This document shows, one piece after another, positions 34,617 through 44,179 of a stretch of 64,000 bases of DNA (position 1 is its first letter; each line of letters begins with the position of its first letter). Position numbers and translations under genes: made by a program. The DNA lies in assembly GCF_900103215.1 (NCBI RefSeq), contig NZ_FNGV01000008.1, positions 62,001 through 126,000 on the forward strand, read 5' to 3'. The DNA comes from Kriegella aquimaris (GTDB taxonomy: Bacteria > Bacteroidota > Bacteroidia > Flavobacteriales > Flavobacteriaceae). The notes below the pieces were generated by a model. That model was not told the DNA's origin. It saw nothing but the letters and a program-made list of their open reading frames with translations, and made no database searches.

Positions 34617-37600
34617 GCTTGGGTTACCTTACCTCGGTTGAGAACAATAAAATTATTATTTTGGGTCACGATATTGAAACCCGGTACGCCCATATTTTTT
34701 GGCCATACACCCTTATTCGTGTTCAATACGATTAATATAAGAATTTCATTGCTTATTTCGGAATTCCACACGTTACTCTGGTTGGAATTTAGACCAATAA
34801 CAAGAACTTCGGCTCTCTCGGTTAAAGCTTTTTCTATCGAACCGACAAAATGGAGGTTGTTGTAATTGTTGGTGATATAGCTACTTTTAACTATAGTTCT
34901 GACATTTAAATCTTCAATATAGGTGGTTATTTTTCGATTATTGGAATCTAATAGTAATAGAAAGTCGAATTGGCCTTGAGAGTTTGAAAGATGCACAATA
35001 TGAGTTTTTTTAGGGATATGCTCCAATAATACTTTATACACTGATTTATTACTTTGAAGGTCTTTCTTGACGGTAGAATACAGTGAATCCCCTTTATACC
35101 GATAATCCTCTAAAATCAATTGATGAAAATAGGTTTCGTCTTCGATTTCATTTCTCAGCCGTTGAAATTCATCTTTGAAATGAGCACCTATTTTTTTGGT
35201 ACGCTCTCGGTATCCTACTCCGAATGTAGTATCATCAGCGGAAATTCGTTCCAATAATTTTAAGGTGATGCTACCATCTTTGATAATAAAGGTTCCTTTT
35301 GGGAGCACTTCCGAGTTTCCGTGGATAAGTACGGGTAAAATATCCAATTGAAATTGCTCAGCAAGAAAAAAGGCGCCTTTATGAAAGCGTTTTATTTTGT
35401 TCGTTTTGGAACGGGTGCCCTCGGGAAAAGTAATGAGCGAATACCCCTGGGCTACCTTTTTTCTCAGATGTTCGACGCCTTCTTCCAAACCGCTGGAGAC
35501 CGGATAGAACCCGGCTGCCTGAACGGCTTTGCCAAAAATAGGGGAGTTGTAGACCCAGTCGTTTACCAAGAATATAATTTTAGGATGCAACATACCTATG
35601 GCCAAAATGTCTAAAAATGAGGTATGGTTGGCAATAATCATTACTGGTTTGTCAAAGCTTTCGTTGTGCGTATTGATTATTCTTTTCTTAACGAAAGGGT
35701 TGGTGTATAATACCGATCCCATCAATTTGGAAATGGATTTATGAAACCATGCCATTTTTATTTTTTGGCTTAAGGGAATGATTCTAAGTAACACTCCGAA
35801 TACAGAAAGAACAATGCCCCCTAGGCCGTAATACGTAAAAGAAAGTACGGAATGAACAAATAATCGAAAGCTGATAGGGCGTTTATGCTTACTGCCTACG
35901 AATAGTCTGAATAACTGAGGTTGTACGGTAAAGGCGACAAAAGCAGCGGATAGAATACCGATTAACGAGACTAACGAAATAGAATATAACGCCGGATGTT
36001 TTGCGAAAACGAGCACTCCCACACCTAAGATGGTCGTAATGACCGAAAGGATTATTGACGTTTTATGGGTGGCCAATGTTTCTTCCCCGGTACGCAGCTC
36101 CATAAGTAGACCCTTGGTGATGAATATGCTGTAATCGATGCCCAAGCCGAAGATAAAGGTTGAAATAATAATATTAAAAATATTGAACTGCAGGCCCAAC
36201 AAGCCCATAACCCCAAGCGTTAAAAACCAGGTCAAAAATATGGGGATGCTGGTAACTAAAGTCAAAGAAAAACTACGGTAGAAGAAAAATAATAAGAGTA
36301 GAATAACGAGAATCGAATAACCGATTAATCGGTTGAAATCATTTTTTAGCGTCCCTAGGAAAGTTTCATTCATACCTTGACGATCGATTGCCAAGGTTTG
36401 AGGTATATTGACTAATGCATTATGTATAGCTGATACCCCGGTGGAATCTGTTTTTGCCAAAGAGGTAACCGTGGTGAAGTTGTTTGCTGTAGTCACGTAG
36501 TCATCGATGGAAAAAGCATTTATACTTTTATAGTCCTCGATTTGCAGAGGCTCAAAATCGGCATTCAGCAGGGTGTAAAAAGGCGAAAAGGTATCTGGTT
36601 TAAAACCAAAACTGTTTCCACTCGTAACTAGGTTGTTTTTAACGGAATCAATCGTTTTGGTGTCCCAGAACGTTTTCCATTGAATGATTTTAGCTTCCTG
36701 TACCTTTTGGGAATGCACCAAGGCGCCAATAGAACTAAAATTGATAATACGGCCATCGTTTTTTAGTCGCTGAAGTACGGAAAAGATGGTGTCGTTAGTT
36801 TGTAGCGCTTTTTCCTTGTCACCCCCGTAAGCGGCTACATAAATGGATTTTGAACCCATGTCGGTCAGTGACTCTAGCCGATGTCTCGCATCGACCAAAG
36901 GTTTGGGTTCGTAGTTTAATTTCGAAATGTCTTTGTCAAAGGTTACTTGTTTATAGGTAAAGATACTTGCAAGCAATAAGAGGCCAAGTACGGCAAGTCC
37001 CCATTTGTTTTTATGGAAATCATGTGCGGCAATGCGGTCTAAAAAGGTTTTCGGAATGGATTGCTTTTCCGATACTCGATAAACTTGGGGAATAAAAAGT
37101 AGCGCAAACACCGAAGCGCTCATGACACTGACAGCCGCAAAAATACCCAAATCTTGAAGCGCCTGAGATTTTAGGAACAATAAGCACAAGAAAGCTGAGG
37201 CGGTAGTCACACTGCTCATTAAAATTGAGGAGGTAACTTCTTTGTAAAGTTTTTTGATGGGTTCGCCATTTCGAATATGGGTAAGAATATGCAGCGAATA
37301 ATCGAGGGTTACCCCGAGCAGCACGGCTCCGATACCTAGTGAAATAGCCGAAATTTGACCGCGTATCAGGTAAAGAAGTGCAATGGCCAAGAGTCCGCCA
37401 AAAATTGTTGGCATAAATAAAATAAGAGGGAGGGTCAATTTTTTGTAGAAGAAAACAAGAATAAGAAGGAGCAGTGTTAGGGCTATACCCACGGTAAATT
37501 GAATGTCACTTTTGATTTGTTGGGCGTTGGCAACAGCAATCAAAACTGCCCCGAAATAGTCTGCTTTGGCTTTGCCGGTATAAGTTCGGTTCAACTGGTC

Positions 37601-38308
37601 TTGAAGTTGGTAGAGGTTTTCTACAAACTTTTCATTTTCGGCAGTTTCGTTCGAAGGATGAACGGGAGTTATGAAAAGCAAAATATGTTGCTCGTCTTCG
37701 CTCATCAAAAATCCGTTTTTTAGTATAAAACCATCACTGACACCCAATTGCTGTAACTTTTTAAGAGCGATAAAAGAGAGTCCTAAAGGGTCTTTGAGAA
37801 TTGTTTTTTTGACGACGATGCCCGACGGCGAAATGAGAGTCTTGTAGTTTTCTTTAGTAATCGCGGCAATGCTATCTTCTTTGATTTTTTGGGCGATTTC
37901 GTTGTAATCGGATGCATCGAGGAAGAGAGGCAAGTTTTTATAAACAAAGTCTAAAGTACCTGAAATATCGTCGTCGGAAACTTGACCCTGTATATTTTTT
38001 ACATAGGTGTCGCAATGGGCGTTCAGACTGTTTATAAATGCGGTGGCGTATTGGGTGAGGTCATTGACAGAACCTGTTTCATCACGTTGAATGTTTACAA
38101 TGATCTTGTCAGCAAAATTAGCGGTCTTTAGTACCTTTTGATAGTCGGCATTTTCGGAGTTTATGGGTATCAATTTTGAAATATCCTCTTCAAATTGAAT
38201 TTTGGAACCTACGGATATCAGACCAACGAGCAGGAGTGCCGATCCAAGGGCACCCCACCACTTACGTGCTGCTATGAATTGATATGTGCTATAGAATAAC
38301 CTACCCAT
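34613..38308 (-). CDS. fusion of MMPL/RND exporter, PlsC-type acyltransferase and methyltransferase-like tail
   Basis: 1231 residues. Residues 1-810 are an MMPL transporter with two repeats of membrane helices (e.g. ISLGIGAVLLGVTLDYSLHILTH and FIFGLGIDYSIFITKG). Residues about 850-1060 are a 1-acylglycerol-phosphate-type acyltransferase with NHTSFLD and FPEGTRS. Residues about 1070-1231 occupy the place of a class I SAM methyltransferase, but motif I reads VHLSNSQGQF, lacking the expected glycines, so it is probably inactive. It is expected to acylate and export the pigment precursor across the inner membrane. 4-bp overlap downstream, 8 bp upstream. Confidence 0.87.
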   Translation of the reverse strand: MGRLFYSTYQFIAARKWWGALGSALLLVGLISVGSKIQFEEDISKLIPINSENADYQKVLKTANFADKIIVNIQRDETGSVNDLTQYATAFINSLNAHCDTYVKNIQGQVSDDDISGTLDFVYKNLPLFLDASDYNEIAQKIKEDSIAAITKENYKTLISPSGIVVKKTILKDPLGLSFIALKKLQQLGVSDGFILKNGFLMSEDEQHILLFITPVHPSNETAENEKFVENLYQLQDQLNRTYTGKAKADYFGAVLIAVANAQQIKSDIQFTVGIALTLLLLILVFFYKKLTLPLILFMPTIFGGLLAIALLYLIRGQISAISLGIGAVLLGVTLDYSLHILTHIRNGEPIKKLYKEVTSSILMSSVTTASAFLCLLFLKSQALQDLGIFAAVSVMSASVFALLFIPQVYRVSEKQSIPKTFLDRIAAHDFHKNKWGLAVLGLLLLASIFTYKQVTFDKDISKLNYEPKPLVDARHRLESLTDMGSKSIYVAAYGGDKEKALQTNDTIFSVLQRLKNDGRIINFSSIGALVHSQKVQEAKIIQWKTFWDTKTIDSVKNNLVTSGNSFGFKPDTFSPFYTLLNADFEPLQIEDYKSINAFSIDDYVTTANNFTTVTSLAKTDSTGVSAIHNALVNIPQTLAIDRQGMNETFLGTLKNDFNRLIGYSILVILLLLFFFYRSFSLTLVTSIPIFLTWFLTLGVMGLLGLQFNIFNIIISTFIFGLGIDYSIFITKGLLMELRTGEETLATHKTSIILSVITTILGVGVLVFAKHPALYSISLVSLIGILSAAFVAFTVQPQLFRLFVGSKHKRPISFRLFVHSVLSFTYYGLGGIVLSVFGVLLRIIPLSQKIKMAWFHKSISKLMGSVLYTNPFVKKRIINTHNESFDKPVMIIANHTSFLDILAIGMLHPKIIFLVNDWVYNSPIFGKAVQAAGFYPVSSGLEEGVEHLRKKVAQGYSLITFPEGTRSKTNKIKRFHKGAFFLAEQFQLDILPVLIHGNSEVLPKGTFIIKDGSITLKLLERISADDTTFGVGYRERTKKIGAHFKDEFQRLRNEIEDETYFHQLILEDYRYKGDSLYSTVKKDLQSNKSVYKVLLEHIPKKTHIVHLSNSQGQFDFLLLLDSNNRKITTYIEDLNVRTIVKSSYITNNYNNLHFVGSIEKALTERAEVLVIGLNSNQSNVWNSEISNEILILIVLNTNKGVWPKNMGVPGFNIVTQNNNFIVLNRGKVTQA

Positions 38309-39470
38309 TGTTGACGGCTATTCTTTTTCGTTCGAAAATGGATAAAAATATATATCCCAAAAGGCCAATAACGATAGCTGAAGTCGTTGATAACACAAGA
38401 CTTCCGACGATATAGGCCTTCAGATGTTTCAGTACTTCGAAATCTGTAGTGATTTCTTCCATGGTATACGAGTACTGCTGCCCTAAAATAAACTGCCCCA
38501 CTTTAGAACTTGCGTAGAGTACAAAAGGAATAAACGGGGGAAGGCTTATATTAGAAAACGCAAAGGCTATGACCTTGTTTAATTTAAAAAGGATAGCCAA
38601 AAAAATCACGATAAGCGTTTGGAATCCCCATAGCGGTGAGAGTCCGATGAAAACCCCCAAGGCAATCGACAGTCCCTTTTTTCTTGCTGAATCTTGGTTA
38701 TGCAGGAAATCTTCATATAAAAATCGCCTGAATCCCTTTTTTCTGAGCTTTCGAAGTAGGTCCCTAGGTTTTATATAAAAGATGGCAAGAATAACCAACC
38801 ACGTATTTAAAATGCTGATGCGCGTAAAATCTACCAAGGGCCGAAAATGGGAAACACGTTCCGATTCGTCATAACTCACCTGCACGGGAATATTCTTAAC
38901 ATTGATGCCATGCCACGCCGCACGTACGATAACCTCTATTTCAAATTCAAATTTTGGTGTATAAAACTTAAGGTCTTTCAATGCAAATAATGGATACAAA
39001 CGATAGCCGCATTGAGTATCTTTTAGCCACTTTCCCGTTTCGAACCAAAACCAAAAGTTGGAGAATTTGTTGCCGAAACTACTTTTTTTCGGCACTGAGG
39101 AATGACCCATATTCCGTGCACCGATCAATAGCACCTTTTTTGAAGATTCCTCTTTTAGTGCATTTATAAAAATGGGAATGTCTTCCGGAAAATGTTGTCC
39201 GTCTGAATCAATGGTCAGCGCGAATTGATAACCTTGTTCTACAGCTTTTTTAAATCCGATTTTGAGCGCATTGCCTTTGCCTTTATTTTCCTCTAAATGA
39301 ATTTGTTCGACTGAAGGATAATCGGCAAGAATTTTTGAAGTGTTATCGGTAGAGCCATCATTGATTACCAAAATGTCAGATGTATATGTGCATACGCCAT
39401 CCAGCACCTTTTTTAAGGTTTTGGAATTATTGTAGGTTGGAATTATAACACAACATTCGAGCTGTGTCAT
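38301..39470 (-). CDS. family 2 glycosyltransferase with C-terminal DUF2062 membrane domain
   Basis: About 389 residues. CCVIIPTYNNSKTL and the DSDGQHFPED metal-binding motif define a GT-A fold glycosyltransferase of dolichyl-phosphate-mannose-synthase type. The C-terminal part is a DUF2062 membrane domain (GVFIGLSPLWGFQTLIVIF). Relatives occur in aryl-polyene clusters; it may glycosylate the lipid anchor or resorcinol. An ATG at 39503 would add eleven residues; 39470 sits just before the first strand. Confidence 0.82.
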   Translation of the reverse strand: MTQLECCVIIPTYNNSKTLKKVLDGVCTYTSDILVINDGSTDNTSKILADYPSVEQIHLEENKGKGNALKIGFKKAVEQGYQFALTIDSDGQHFPEDIPIFINALKEESSKKVLLIGARNMGHSSVPKKSSFGNKFSNFWFWFETGKWLKDTQCGYRLYPLFALKDLKFYTPKFEFEIEVIVRAAWHGINVKNIPVQVSYDESERVSHFRPLVDFTRISILNTWLVILAIFYIKPRDLLRKLRKKGFRRFLYEDFLHNQDSARKKGLSIALGVFIGLSPLWGFQTLIVIFLAILFKLNKVIAFAFSNISLPPFIPFVLYASSKVGQFILGQQYSYTMEEITTDFEVLKHLKAYIVGSLVLSTTSAIVIGLLGYIFLSIFERKRIAVNNG

Positions 39471-39574
39471 AATTTCAGCGTTGGAAGGGGTGAAAGTCGG
39501 CAAGGCTCATCGATTATAAACCCCACTTCTCGGTGAAAGGGCTTAAGTTTCAACAAAGATACATAATGGATTTC

Positions 39575-40063
39575 CTAAAACAATTGCTTTTCAGACGTAT
39601 CGAAGAGGGAAGATTCCATAACATAATTTTTAATAAACGCAGCAACGGCTTTTGAAGAAGTACTTTTATAATTGTTTAATAAAAATTGCTTGTCCTCAGG
39701 AATATCGTCTTTATAATTTACGACTTTAGGTGAATTTTCTTGAACGCTCAATCGAATGCACCGAATCTCTACATTCTCCGGTTCTGCTTCAACGGCATAT
39801 TCAATAAGTTCGGCCCCGGTCTTAAAAAAATCTTTTTTATTCCTAATTCCTTTCGCATATTTGGCCATTAATGTAGACACGGCCCCTTTATAGGCTACTA
39901 ATACTTTTGCATCTTCTTTTGTCACATTGATAAGCTCGTTTTGCAGTGCATTGGTAATCGCTTCACTATTGGATGCCTTTGGGTAATTTTTTCGAAGTTC
40001 CGAAAGGTCAGGGTTTGCCCACGTAGAAAAAAGAAGAACAATAAGTAGGCCTACAACTTTCAT
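39575..40063 (-). CDS. small secreted hypothetical protein of the pigment cluster
   Basis: 162 residues with a signal peptide (VVGLLIVLLFSTWANP). The mature part is helical with a SELRKNYPKASNSEAITNALQ opening; no catalytic motif is visible. It follows the dehydratase gene with no gap, so translation is coupled. A structural or chaperone role in the periplasm is possible but not shown. Confidence 0.65.
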   Translation of the reverse strand: MKVVGLLIVLLFSTWANPDLSELRKNYPKASNSEAITNALQNELINVTKEDAKVLVAYKGAVSTLMAKYAKGIRNKKDFFKTGAELIEYAVEAEPENVEIRCIRLSVQENSPKVVNYKDDIPEDKQFLLNNYKSTSSKAVAAFIKNYVMESSLFDTSEKQLF

Positions 40064-40432
40064 CTAATTCAAGATTTTAAAAGTAGCACTCAATTTTAAT
40101 GCCAATGTATCGTCAAAAAAGGAAGTGTTTTTTACTTTTATTTGGTTATCATCCTCAGAAATAGTCAGATTTAGCACCAAAGTGTCATTTTTTTCAGGAT
40201 TAATAATAGCCATGAACTTTATATTGGAAGAGGTAGATAAAAACAACTCTTTGCCTACAGCTTTTTCGGTAAGTTCTTTAATGATTTGAATCATACAAAC
40301 CCCCGGCATTACGGGGTTTCCGGGGAAATGACCTTTAAAAATATCATGCTCTTTATAAAGTTTTACCGTGGCGGCAACATTTTCTCCATTTTGTTCAAAA
40401 GCTTTTATCGTGTATAGTTCTTTTATCAACAT
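40064..40432 (-). CDS. FabZ-like hot-dog dehydratase carrying His but not Glu
   Basis: 122-residue 3-hydroxyacyl-ACP dehydratase fold. HFPGNPVMPGV is the FabZ active-site block with the catalytic His35, but the residue 14 positions later, Glu in FabZ, is Gln49 (in CMIQIIKEL). The enzyme thus has half of the classical dyad. The two other hot-dog proteins of the cluster, at 51.5-52.4 kb, have the Glu but no such His. A heterodimer sharing one active site, as known for ApeI-ApeP of aryl-polyene systems, is an attractive explanation. Confidence 0.85.
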   Translation of the reverse strand: MLIKELYTIKAFEQNGENVAATVKLYKEHDIFKGHFPGNPVMPGVCMIQIIKELTEKAVGKELFLSTSSNIKFMAIINPEKNDTLVLNLTISEDDNQIKVKNTSFFDDTLALKLSATFKILN

Positions 40433-40511
40433 ATTCTAAAACCGTTGGTATTTATATAGCGCCCCAAAGGTAAAGTTTTGAGTCGAACTTAATGTCAAAA
40501 GCGTATTTCCG

Positions 40512-41099
40512 CTAGAAATTTAATTTATATAATGCGCCTATTTGTATTACCCTATTCAACTGATTTTTCTCAATATCATCACCATAATCACCGTCATCGT
40601 TGAAATCTAAATCCAATAATCCTTGCTTGTATCGCAGTTCGAGGGCCAGTCCGAAATCGAATTCATATCCAATACCTCCGAAAAGCGAAAAGTCGATTGG
40701 TGTGACCTCAAGATTGTCACCGTTGGCATTCACAAGACTAATGAAGTTATCGTCAAAGTTAAAGTCTAAACTAGGGCCCAAGATAAAATGAAAATGTTGG
40801 TCTTGGGTAAAAATTTTACTTCCAACACCAAGTGATACGTAATTTATGTCGATATCTTCGAGCCCTTGGGTTTCTGATGCGCCACCCTGTTTTGAATAAG
40901 TGATTTCGGGCTGAAGGGTATAGTTTTCGGTAAATTGTACGGCCAAAGCCAATCCTACATACAAACCTGGTTTGGTGTGTAAGGTCGAATTTAAAATTTT
41001 GGCATTGTTCAAGCCCATTCGCAGTGCCATTTTTGTATTTCCTTGGGCGAAGATGAAGCCAGATGAAAACAGTATCGCTATGATAATTATTCTTCTCAT
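40512..41099 (-). CDS. outer-membrane beta-barrel protein (PorT-like, OMP_b-brl)
   Basis: 195 residues with a signal peptide (IIIIAILFSSGFIFAQG). Alternating hydrophobic strands (GLYVGLALAVQFTENYTLQPEITYSKQ, FGGIGYEFDFGLALELRYKQGL) and a terminal aromatic-ended strand (QIGALYKLNF) are typical of the eight-stranded barrel domain of Bacteroidota. Within this cluster it is probably the outer-membrane site of pigment insertion, or a generic accessory porin; not decided. It is 1 bp from the lipoprotein gene. Confidence 0.8.
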   Translation of the reverse strand: MRRIIIIAILFSSGFIFAQGNTKMALRMGLNNAKILNSTLHTKPGLYVGLALAVQFTENYTLQPEITYSKQGGASETQGLEDIDINYVSLGVGSKIFTQDQHFHFILGPSLDFNFDDNFISLVNANGDNLEVTPIDFSLFGGIGYEFDFGLALELRYKQGLLDLDFNDDGDYGDDIEKNQLNRVIQIGALYKLNF

Positions 41100-41100
41100 G

Positions 41101-41706
41101 TTAAATAGCTTTTAATAAGATTTTCAAATCAAATTTTTTGTGCAGAATTTGGATGTTAGTTGACTTGTTCCCATCAATTTCCGAAAATTTGAATTCTACT
41201 TTTTCCTTTCCACGAGCTACACGTACTATTTTGTACAGTCTTTGTTCTTTGGAATAATAGTAATGCTTTGAATCGCCAATTACACATTCTAGAATGGTTT
41301 CTTCATTTTTCTTAAAACTTGTTTTCAATAAAGGATTTTCGGTAATCAGGGCTTTAAAGTCTTTCTCTAAGATACGAATCAATATTTTTTTGTTCATATT
41401 GGGCACTGCATAATTTACCTTAAACCCGTTCTTCAAGAAGGAAAAATCGAAAATCTTATTGCCCATTTCTGTAGTGAAAACCACTCTGTGTATATCTGGC
41501 CCCAATTTCTTCACTATGAATATGCCGCTGAAATTTTTCTCAAAAATCGATATATCGGCCTTATAGACATAGTCTTTTGCCGGATCTGAAAAATAGGGAT
41601 TGATACTGTAGTCTTTCGTGGTTTCCGACAATTCAAATTGATGACGTTTCGGATACGAACCGCATGATAATAAGAATACGGAAATACTAATGACCAAATA
41701 CCGCAT
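41101..41706 (-). CDS. hypothetical lipoprotein of the pigment cluster
   Basis: 201 residues with lipobox LLSC after a short hydrophobic stretch. The mature region is beta-rich (IFEKNFSGIFIVKKLGPDIHRVVFTTEMG) and resembles in layout the LolB/DUF3261-like lipoproteins that accompany LolA-like proteins in aryl-polyene clusters; the similarity is one of position and size, not of a clear motif. It overlaps the LolA-like gene by 20 bp. It probably helps carry the hydrophobic product across the periplasm. Confidence 0.65.
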   Translation of the reverse strand: MRYLVISISVFLLSCGSYPKRHQFELSETTKDYSINPYFSDPAKDYVYKADISIFEKNFSGIFIVKKLGPDIHRVVFTTEMGNKIFDFSFLKNGFKVNYAVPNMNKKILIRILEKDFKALITENPLLKTSFKKNEETILECVIGDSKHYYYSKEQRLYKIVRVARGKEKVEFKFSEIDGNKSTNIQILHKKFDLKILLKAI

Positions 41707-42352
41707 CCGACAAAGGGGTGTTTACCATTCGATTTGAAAAAATAATTTGTGTGTAATCGTCGGAAGGTTCAACCATTTTTACCGCTATTACTTCTCCTTT
41801 TTCATTGAAAGTAAGATGAAATACCTTAATGAAATCGGAGAATTTTTGGTTTTTTGGCGCAAAATGAACCTCGCTATCATGATCTTTTTCGTAGTAAGAA
41901 ATATGGAACTCTTCCGTATCGAACATATCTCCCTTAATGCTATTTGTGATGAGCTTGTTGAGTTGTTCGAATAGCTTATTGGAACCCATATCCATATTAC
42001 TTTTTTTTCCCTCGTTATTGATGTAAAGAGTTTCCTCTTTAAATATAAGCGCATATTCAAAAGGAGTAAGGTATTCCCATTTCACAAGATTCGGAGACTT
42101 ATAGCTCAATTTTCCTGTTGACTTTATATCACTGGATAAAAAATCAAGATGCTTGTACTGTATAAAGTCACTGGTAATAGTTTCGGTGGTAAGCGCTAGT
42201 TTTTTGACCTTTGCCTCGAGTGCTGTAGCCTCGGCAGGAGCCATTTTGGTTTGTGCAAGTAGACTAGCCGAAAATAGGAAAAGAAGTAAAAAACCAACTC
42301 CGACTCGCGTCGCTATCGCGTGGACTGTGGATAAGATGGGAATGTCATGCAT
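41687..42352 (-). CDS. LolA-like outer-membrane lipid carrier
   Basis: About 221 residues with a signal peptide. The mature protein begins with a helix rich in Ala/Lys and continues FIQYKHLDFLSSDIKSTGKLSYKSPNLVKWEY, the LolA half-barrel signature (FxQ..., the G-x-L-x-x-x-x-P-x-x-x-x-W strand). LolA folds bind acyl chains in a hydrophobic cavity; a cluster-specific copy suggests ferrying of the arylpolyene-resorcinol lipid to the outer membrane. The start at 42352 overlaps the deacetylase stop by 8 bp. Confidence 0.83.
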   Translation of the reverse strand: MHDIPILSTVHAIATRVGVGFLLLFLFSASLLAQTKMAPAEATALEAKVKKLALTTETITSDFIQYKHLDFLSSDIKSTGKLSYKSPNLVKWEYLTPFEYALIFKEETLYINNEGKKSNMDMGSNKLFEQLNKLITNSIKGDMFDTEEFHISYYEKDHDSEVHFAPKNQKFSDFIKVFHLTFNEKGEVIAVKMVEPSDDYTQIIFSNRMVNTPLSDAVFGH

Positions 42353-43121
42353 AAGCCTTAATGTTAAACAACTGGTCAATCGTGACCGACTGTAAATTCT
42401 GCTCTTGCAAAAATAACAATAACTGTTCCAGAACTGCTACGGTTTTGTCGCTCGTGTCATGTAGTAGCACTACATCGCCTTTGGCGATACTCTTGGTGAT
42501 TCTCCTTAGTACTTGTGTTTCGGAGCGCTGGGTGGTGTCCAATGAACGTATGCTCCATCCAATCGCTTGTAACCCTGTCGCTTTTAGTGCCTTTTTTATA
42601 TTCGGATTCGTAACCCCGAAAGCTGGGCGATACAGTCTTATTTCTTTACCCGTAAGTTGTTGTACAATAACATTGTTTTTTTGTAATTCGTCAATTACTT
42701 TCTCTGCACTCAGAAAACCAAAACTTTTAGTATGCGAATAAGTGTGGTTCCCGATAGTGTGCCCTGCAGTCACAATGTCTTTAAATAGGGTTTCGTTGGT
42801 TTCAATGTTTTTGCCAATACAAAAAAAGGTGGCCTTGGCATTGTACCGCGCTAAAAGGTGTAAAATTTTAGGAGTAAATTCTGGGTGTGGTCCATCGTCA
42901 AAGGTCAGGGCAATATGATTTTCTACCTTGTTTTTATTTGAATGCAAAGCATTGATGTGGTAATTCCATCGAACATGAAATGAACCGATAGTGGTCAATG
43001 TAAACCAAACCAGCGCCCAAACCAGATAGGGCCACCAGGGTATATTATAAAATGTGCTTCCTGTAAATAGAATAAAGAGAATGGCAATTGCAAGCCCGTT
43101 TATGGTACTGAACCTTAACAT
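42345..43121 (-). CDS. polysaccharide deacetylase (NodB domain) membrane protein
   Basis: 258 residues. One or two N-terminal hydrophobic segments (LAIAILFILFTGSTFY, PYLVWALVWFTLT) anchor it. The NodB domain has LTFDDGP (D75, D76) and HTIGNHTYSH (H126, H130), a full zinc-binding set. Family members remove acetyl groups from sugar amides. In this pigment operon the substrate may be a glycosylated intermediate or another amide/ester; unproved. It overlaps both neighbours by 7-8 bp. Confidence 0.85.
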   Translation of the reverse strand: MLRFSTINGLAIAILFILFTGSTFYNIPWWPYLVWALVWFTLTTIGSFHVRWNYHINALHSNKNKVENHIALTFDDGPHPEFTPKILHLLARYNAKATFFCIGKNIETNETLFKDIVTAGHTIGNHTYSHTKSFGFLSAEKVIDELQKNNVIVQQLTGKEIRLYRPAFGVTNPNIKKALKATGLQAIGWSIRSLDTTQRSETQVLRRITKSIAKGDVVLLHDTSDKTVAVLEQLLLFLQEQNLQSVTIDQLFNIKAYA

Positions 43122-44179
43122 TTGTGTAATAAGGTGAAGCTATGATTTTCGCCCCGATATTGGTTATATAGCAATACGGTGTTAATCTGCGTGGTAGCTT
43201 CCTTATTGAGTTTTACGATTTCAGGCACCCTTTGTGCCTTAATCATTTTTGCAGCCAACCAAGTACCAAAGGCTGATGCCGTATAGAATTCACCACATAG
43301 ATGTTTGAAAGCTACTTGCGGGGTATTCTTAAAAGAACCGTCACTCAGTTCGTGGTACCAACCATCAAAAGCAACATCGCCATTATTGCCCATAACCAAG
43401 ATATCGATATCATCAATGTCTAAATGGTTTTCCTTTAAAAAAACAGTAAGCGCCTCGTTCAAATCTTCTTTGGCCAAAGTATTGTAGGTCGCAACAGCCC
43501 CTAGCTCTGCATACGCGCCATTTTTTTTTGAATTTGATAGCACGAAAAAGTTTGCTCCTTCACTGAATACGGCTCCTTTCGTTTTAGACTTAAAGAGGCT
43601 GGAAGACTTTACTTTTTCCTTTTTTATGTGGTTTATCAGTCGATGTATTTTAACCGTATGGTCTCCAGATTCATCGACCCCTCCCACCAAAATTGTTGAA
43701 GCTTCATCGTTTTCCAGTTGTAATTGTGCATCTAAAAGTGCCGATTCAAAAGAAATGCTAGCATGCACATAGGTAAAATTATAGCCCTTGCAACCGAGCC
43801 CCAAGGCTATTTGACCGCCAACAGTGTTGTGCGTTGATTGAATAAAGGAGGTAGGTGTCAAATATTGTTCGTCATTATCGATAAGGGCACTGACAAATTT
43901 TTCGGAATCTACCGTACAACCAAGTCCGGTTCCTGTGATAATGGCATCTACATTTTCCAACTCCGCTTCTTGGAGCGCGATTTTTGAAGCCACGACTCCC
44001 ATTTTTATGCCTTTAGCCATTCTACGGGCAGCGGCGGGAGGAATATAATCTTTGTAATTAGGGTCAACAACGGACAGCACCGTATCGTCATGGTCGATAA
44101 TTTCATCTAGAAACTCCGAATTATCAAAAGTTCTTTGTGATGAGATGGAAGCTACGCTGCTGATATAAACTTTACTCAT
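43115..44179 (-). CDS. ketosynthase-like chain-length-factor subunit lacking the active cysteine
   Basis: 354 residues from the ATG at 44179, fixed by a 4-bp ATGA overlap with the upstream ketosynthase. The thiolase fold is intact (GTGLGCTVDSEKF, VGGVDESGD), but aligned on the conserved nucleophile helix the catalytic Cys is Ser141 (VHASISFES). The NAHGT histidine block is replaced by VMGNNGD; only the last His (FKHLCGE) remains. This is the pattern of KS-beta/chain-length-factor partners in type II polyketide and aryl-polyene systems, where it pairs with the active KS encoded next door. Confidence 0.85.
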   Translation of the reverse strand: MSKVYISSVASISSQRTFDNSEFLDEIIDHDDTVLSVVDPNYKDYIPPAAARRMAKGIKMGVVASKIALQEAELENVDAIITGTGLGCTVDSEKFVSALIDNDEQYLTPTSFIQSTHNTVGGQIALGLGCKGYNFTYVHASISFESALLDAQLQLENDEASTILVGGVDESGDHTVKIHRLINHIKKEKVKSSSLFKSKTKGAVFSEGANFFVLSNSKKNGAYAELGAVATYNTLAKEDLNEALTVFLKENHLDIDDIDILVMGNNGDVAFDGWYHELSDGSFKNTPQVAFKHLCGEFYTASAFGTWLAAKMIKAQRVPEIVKLNKEATTQINTVLLYNQYRGENHSFTLLHKC

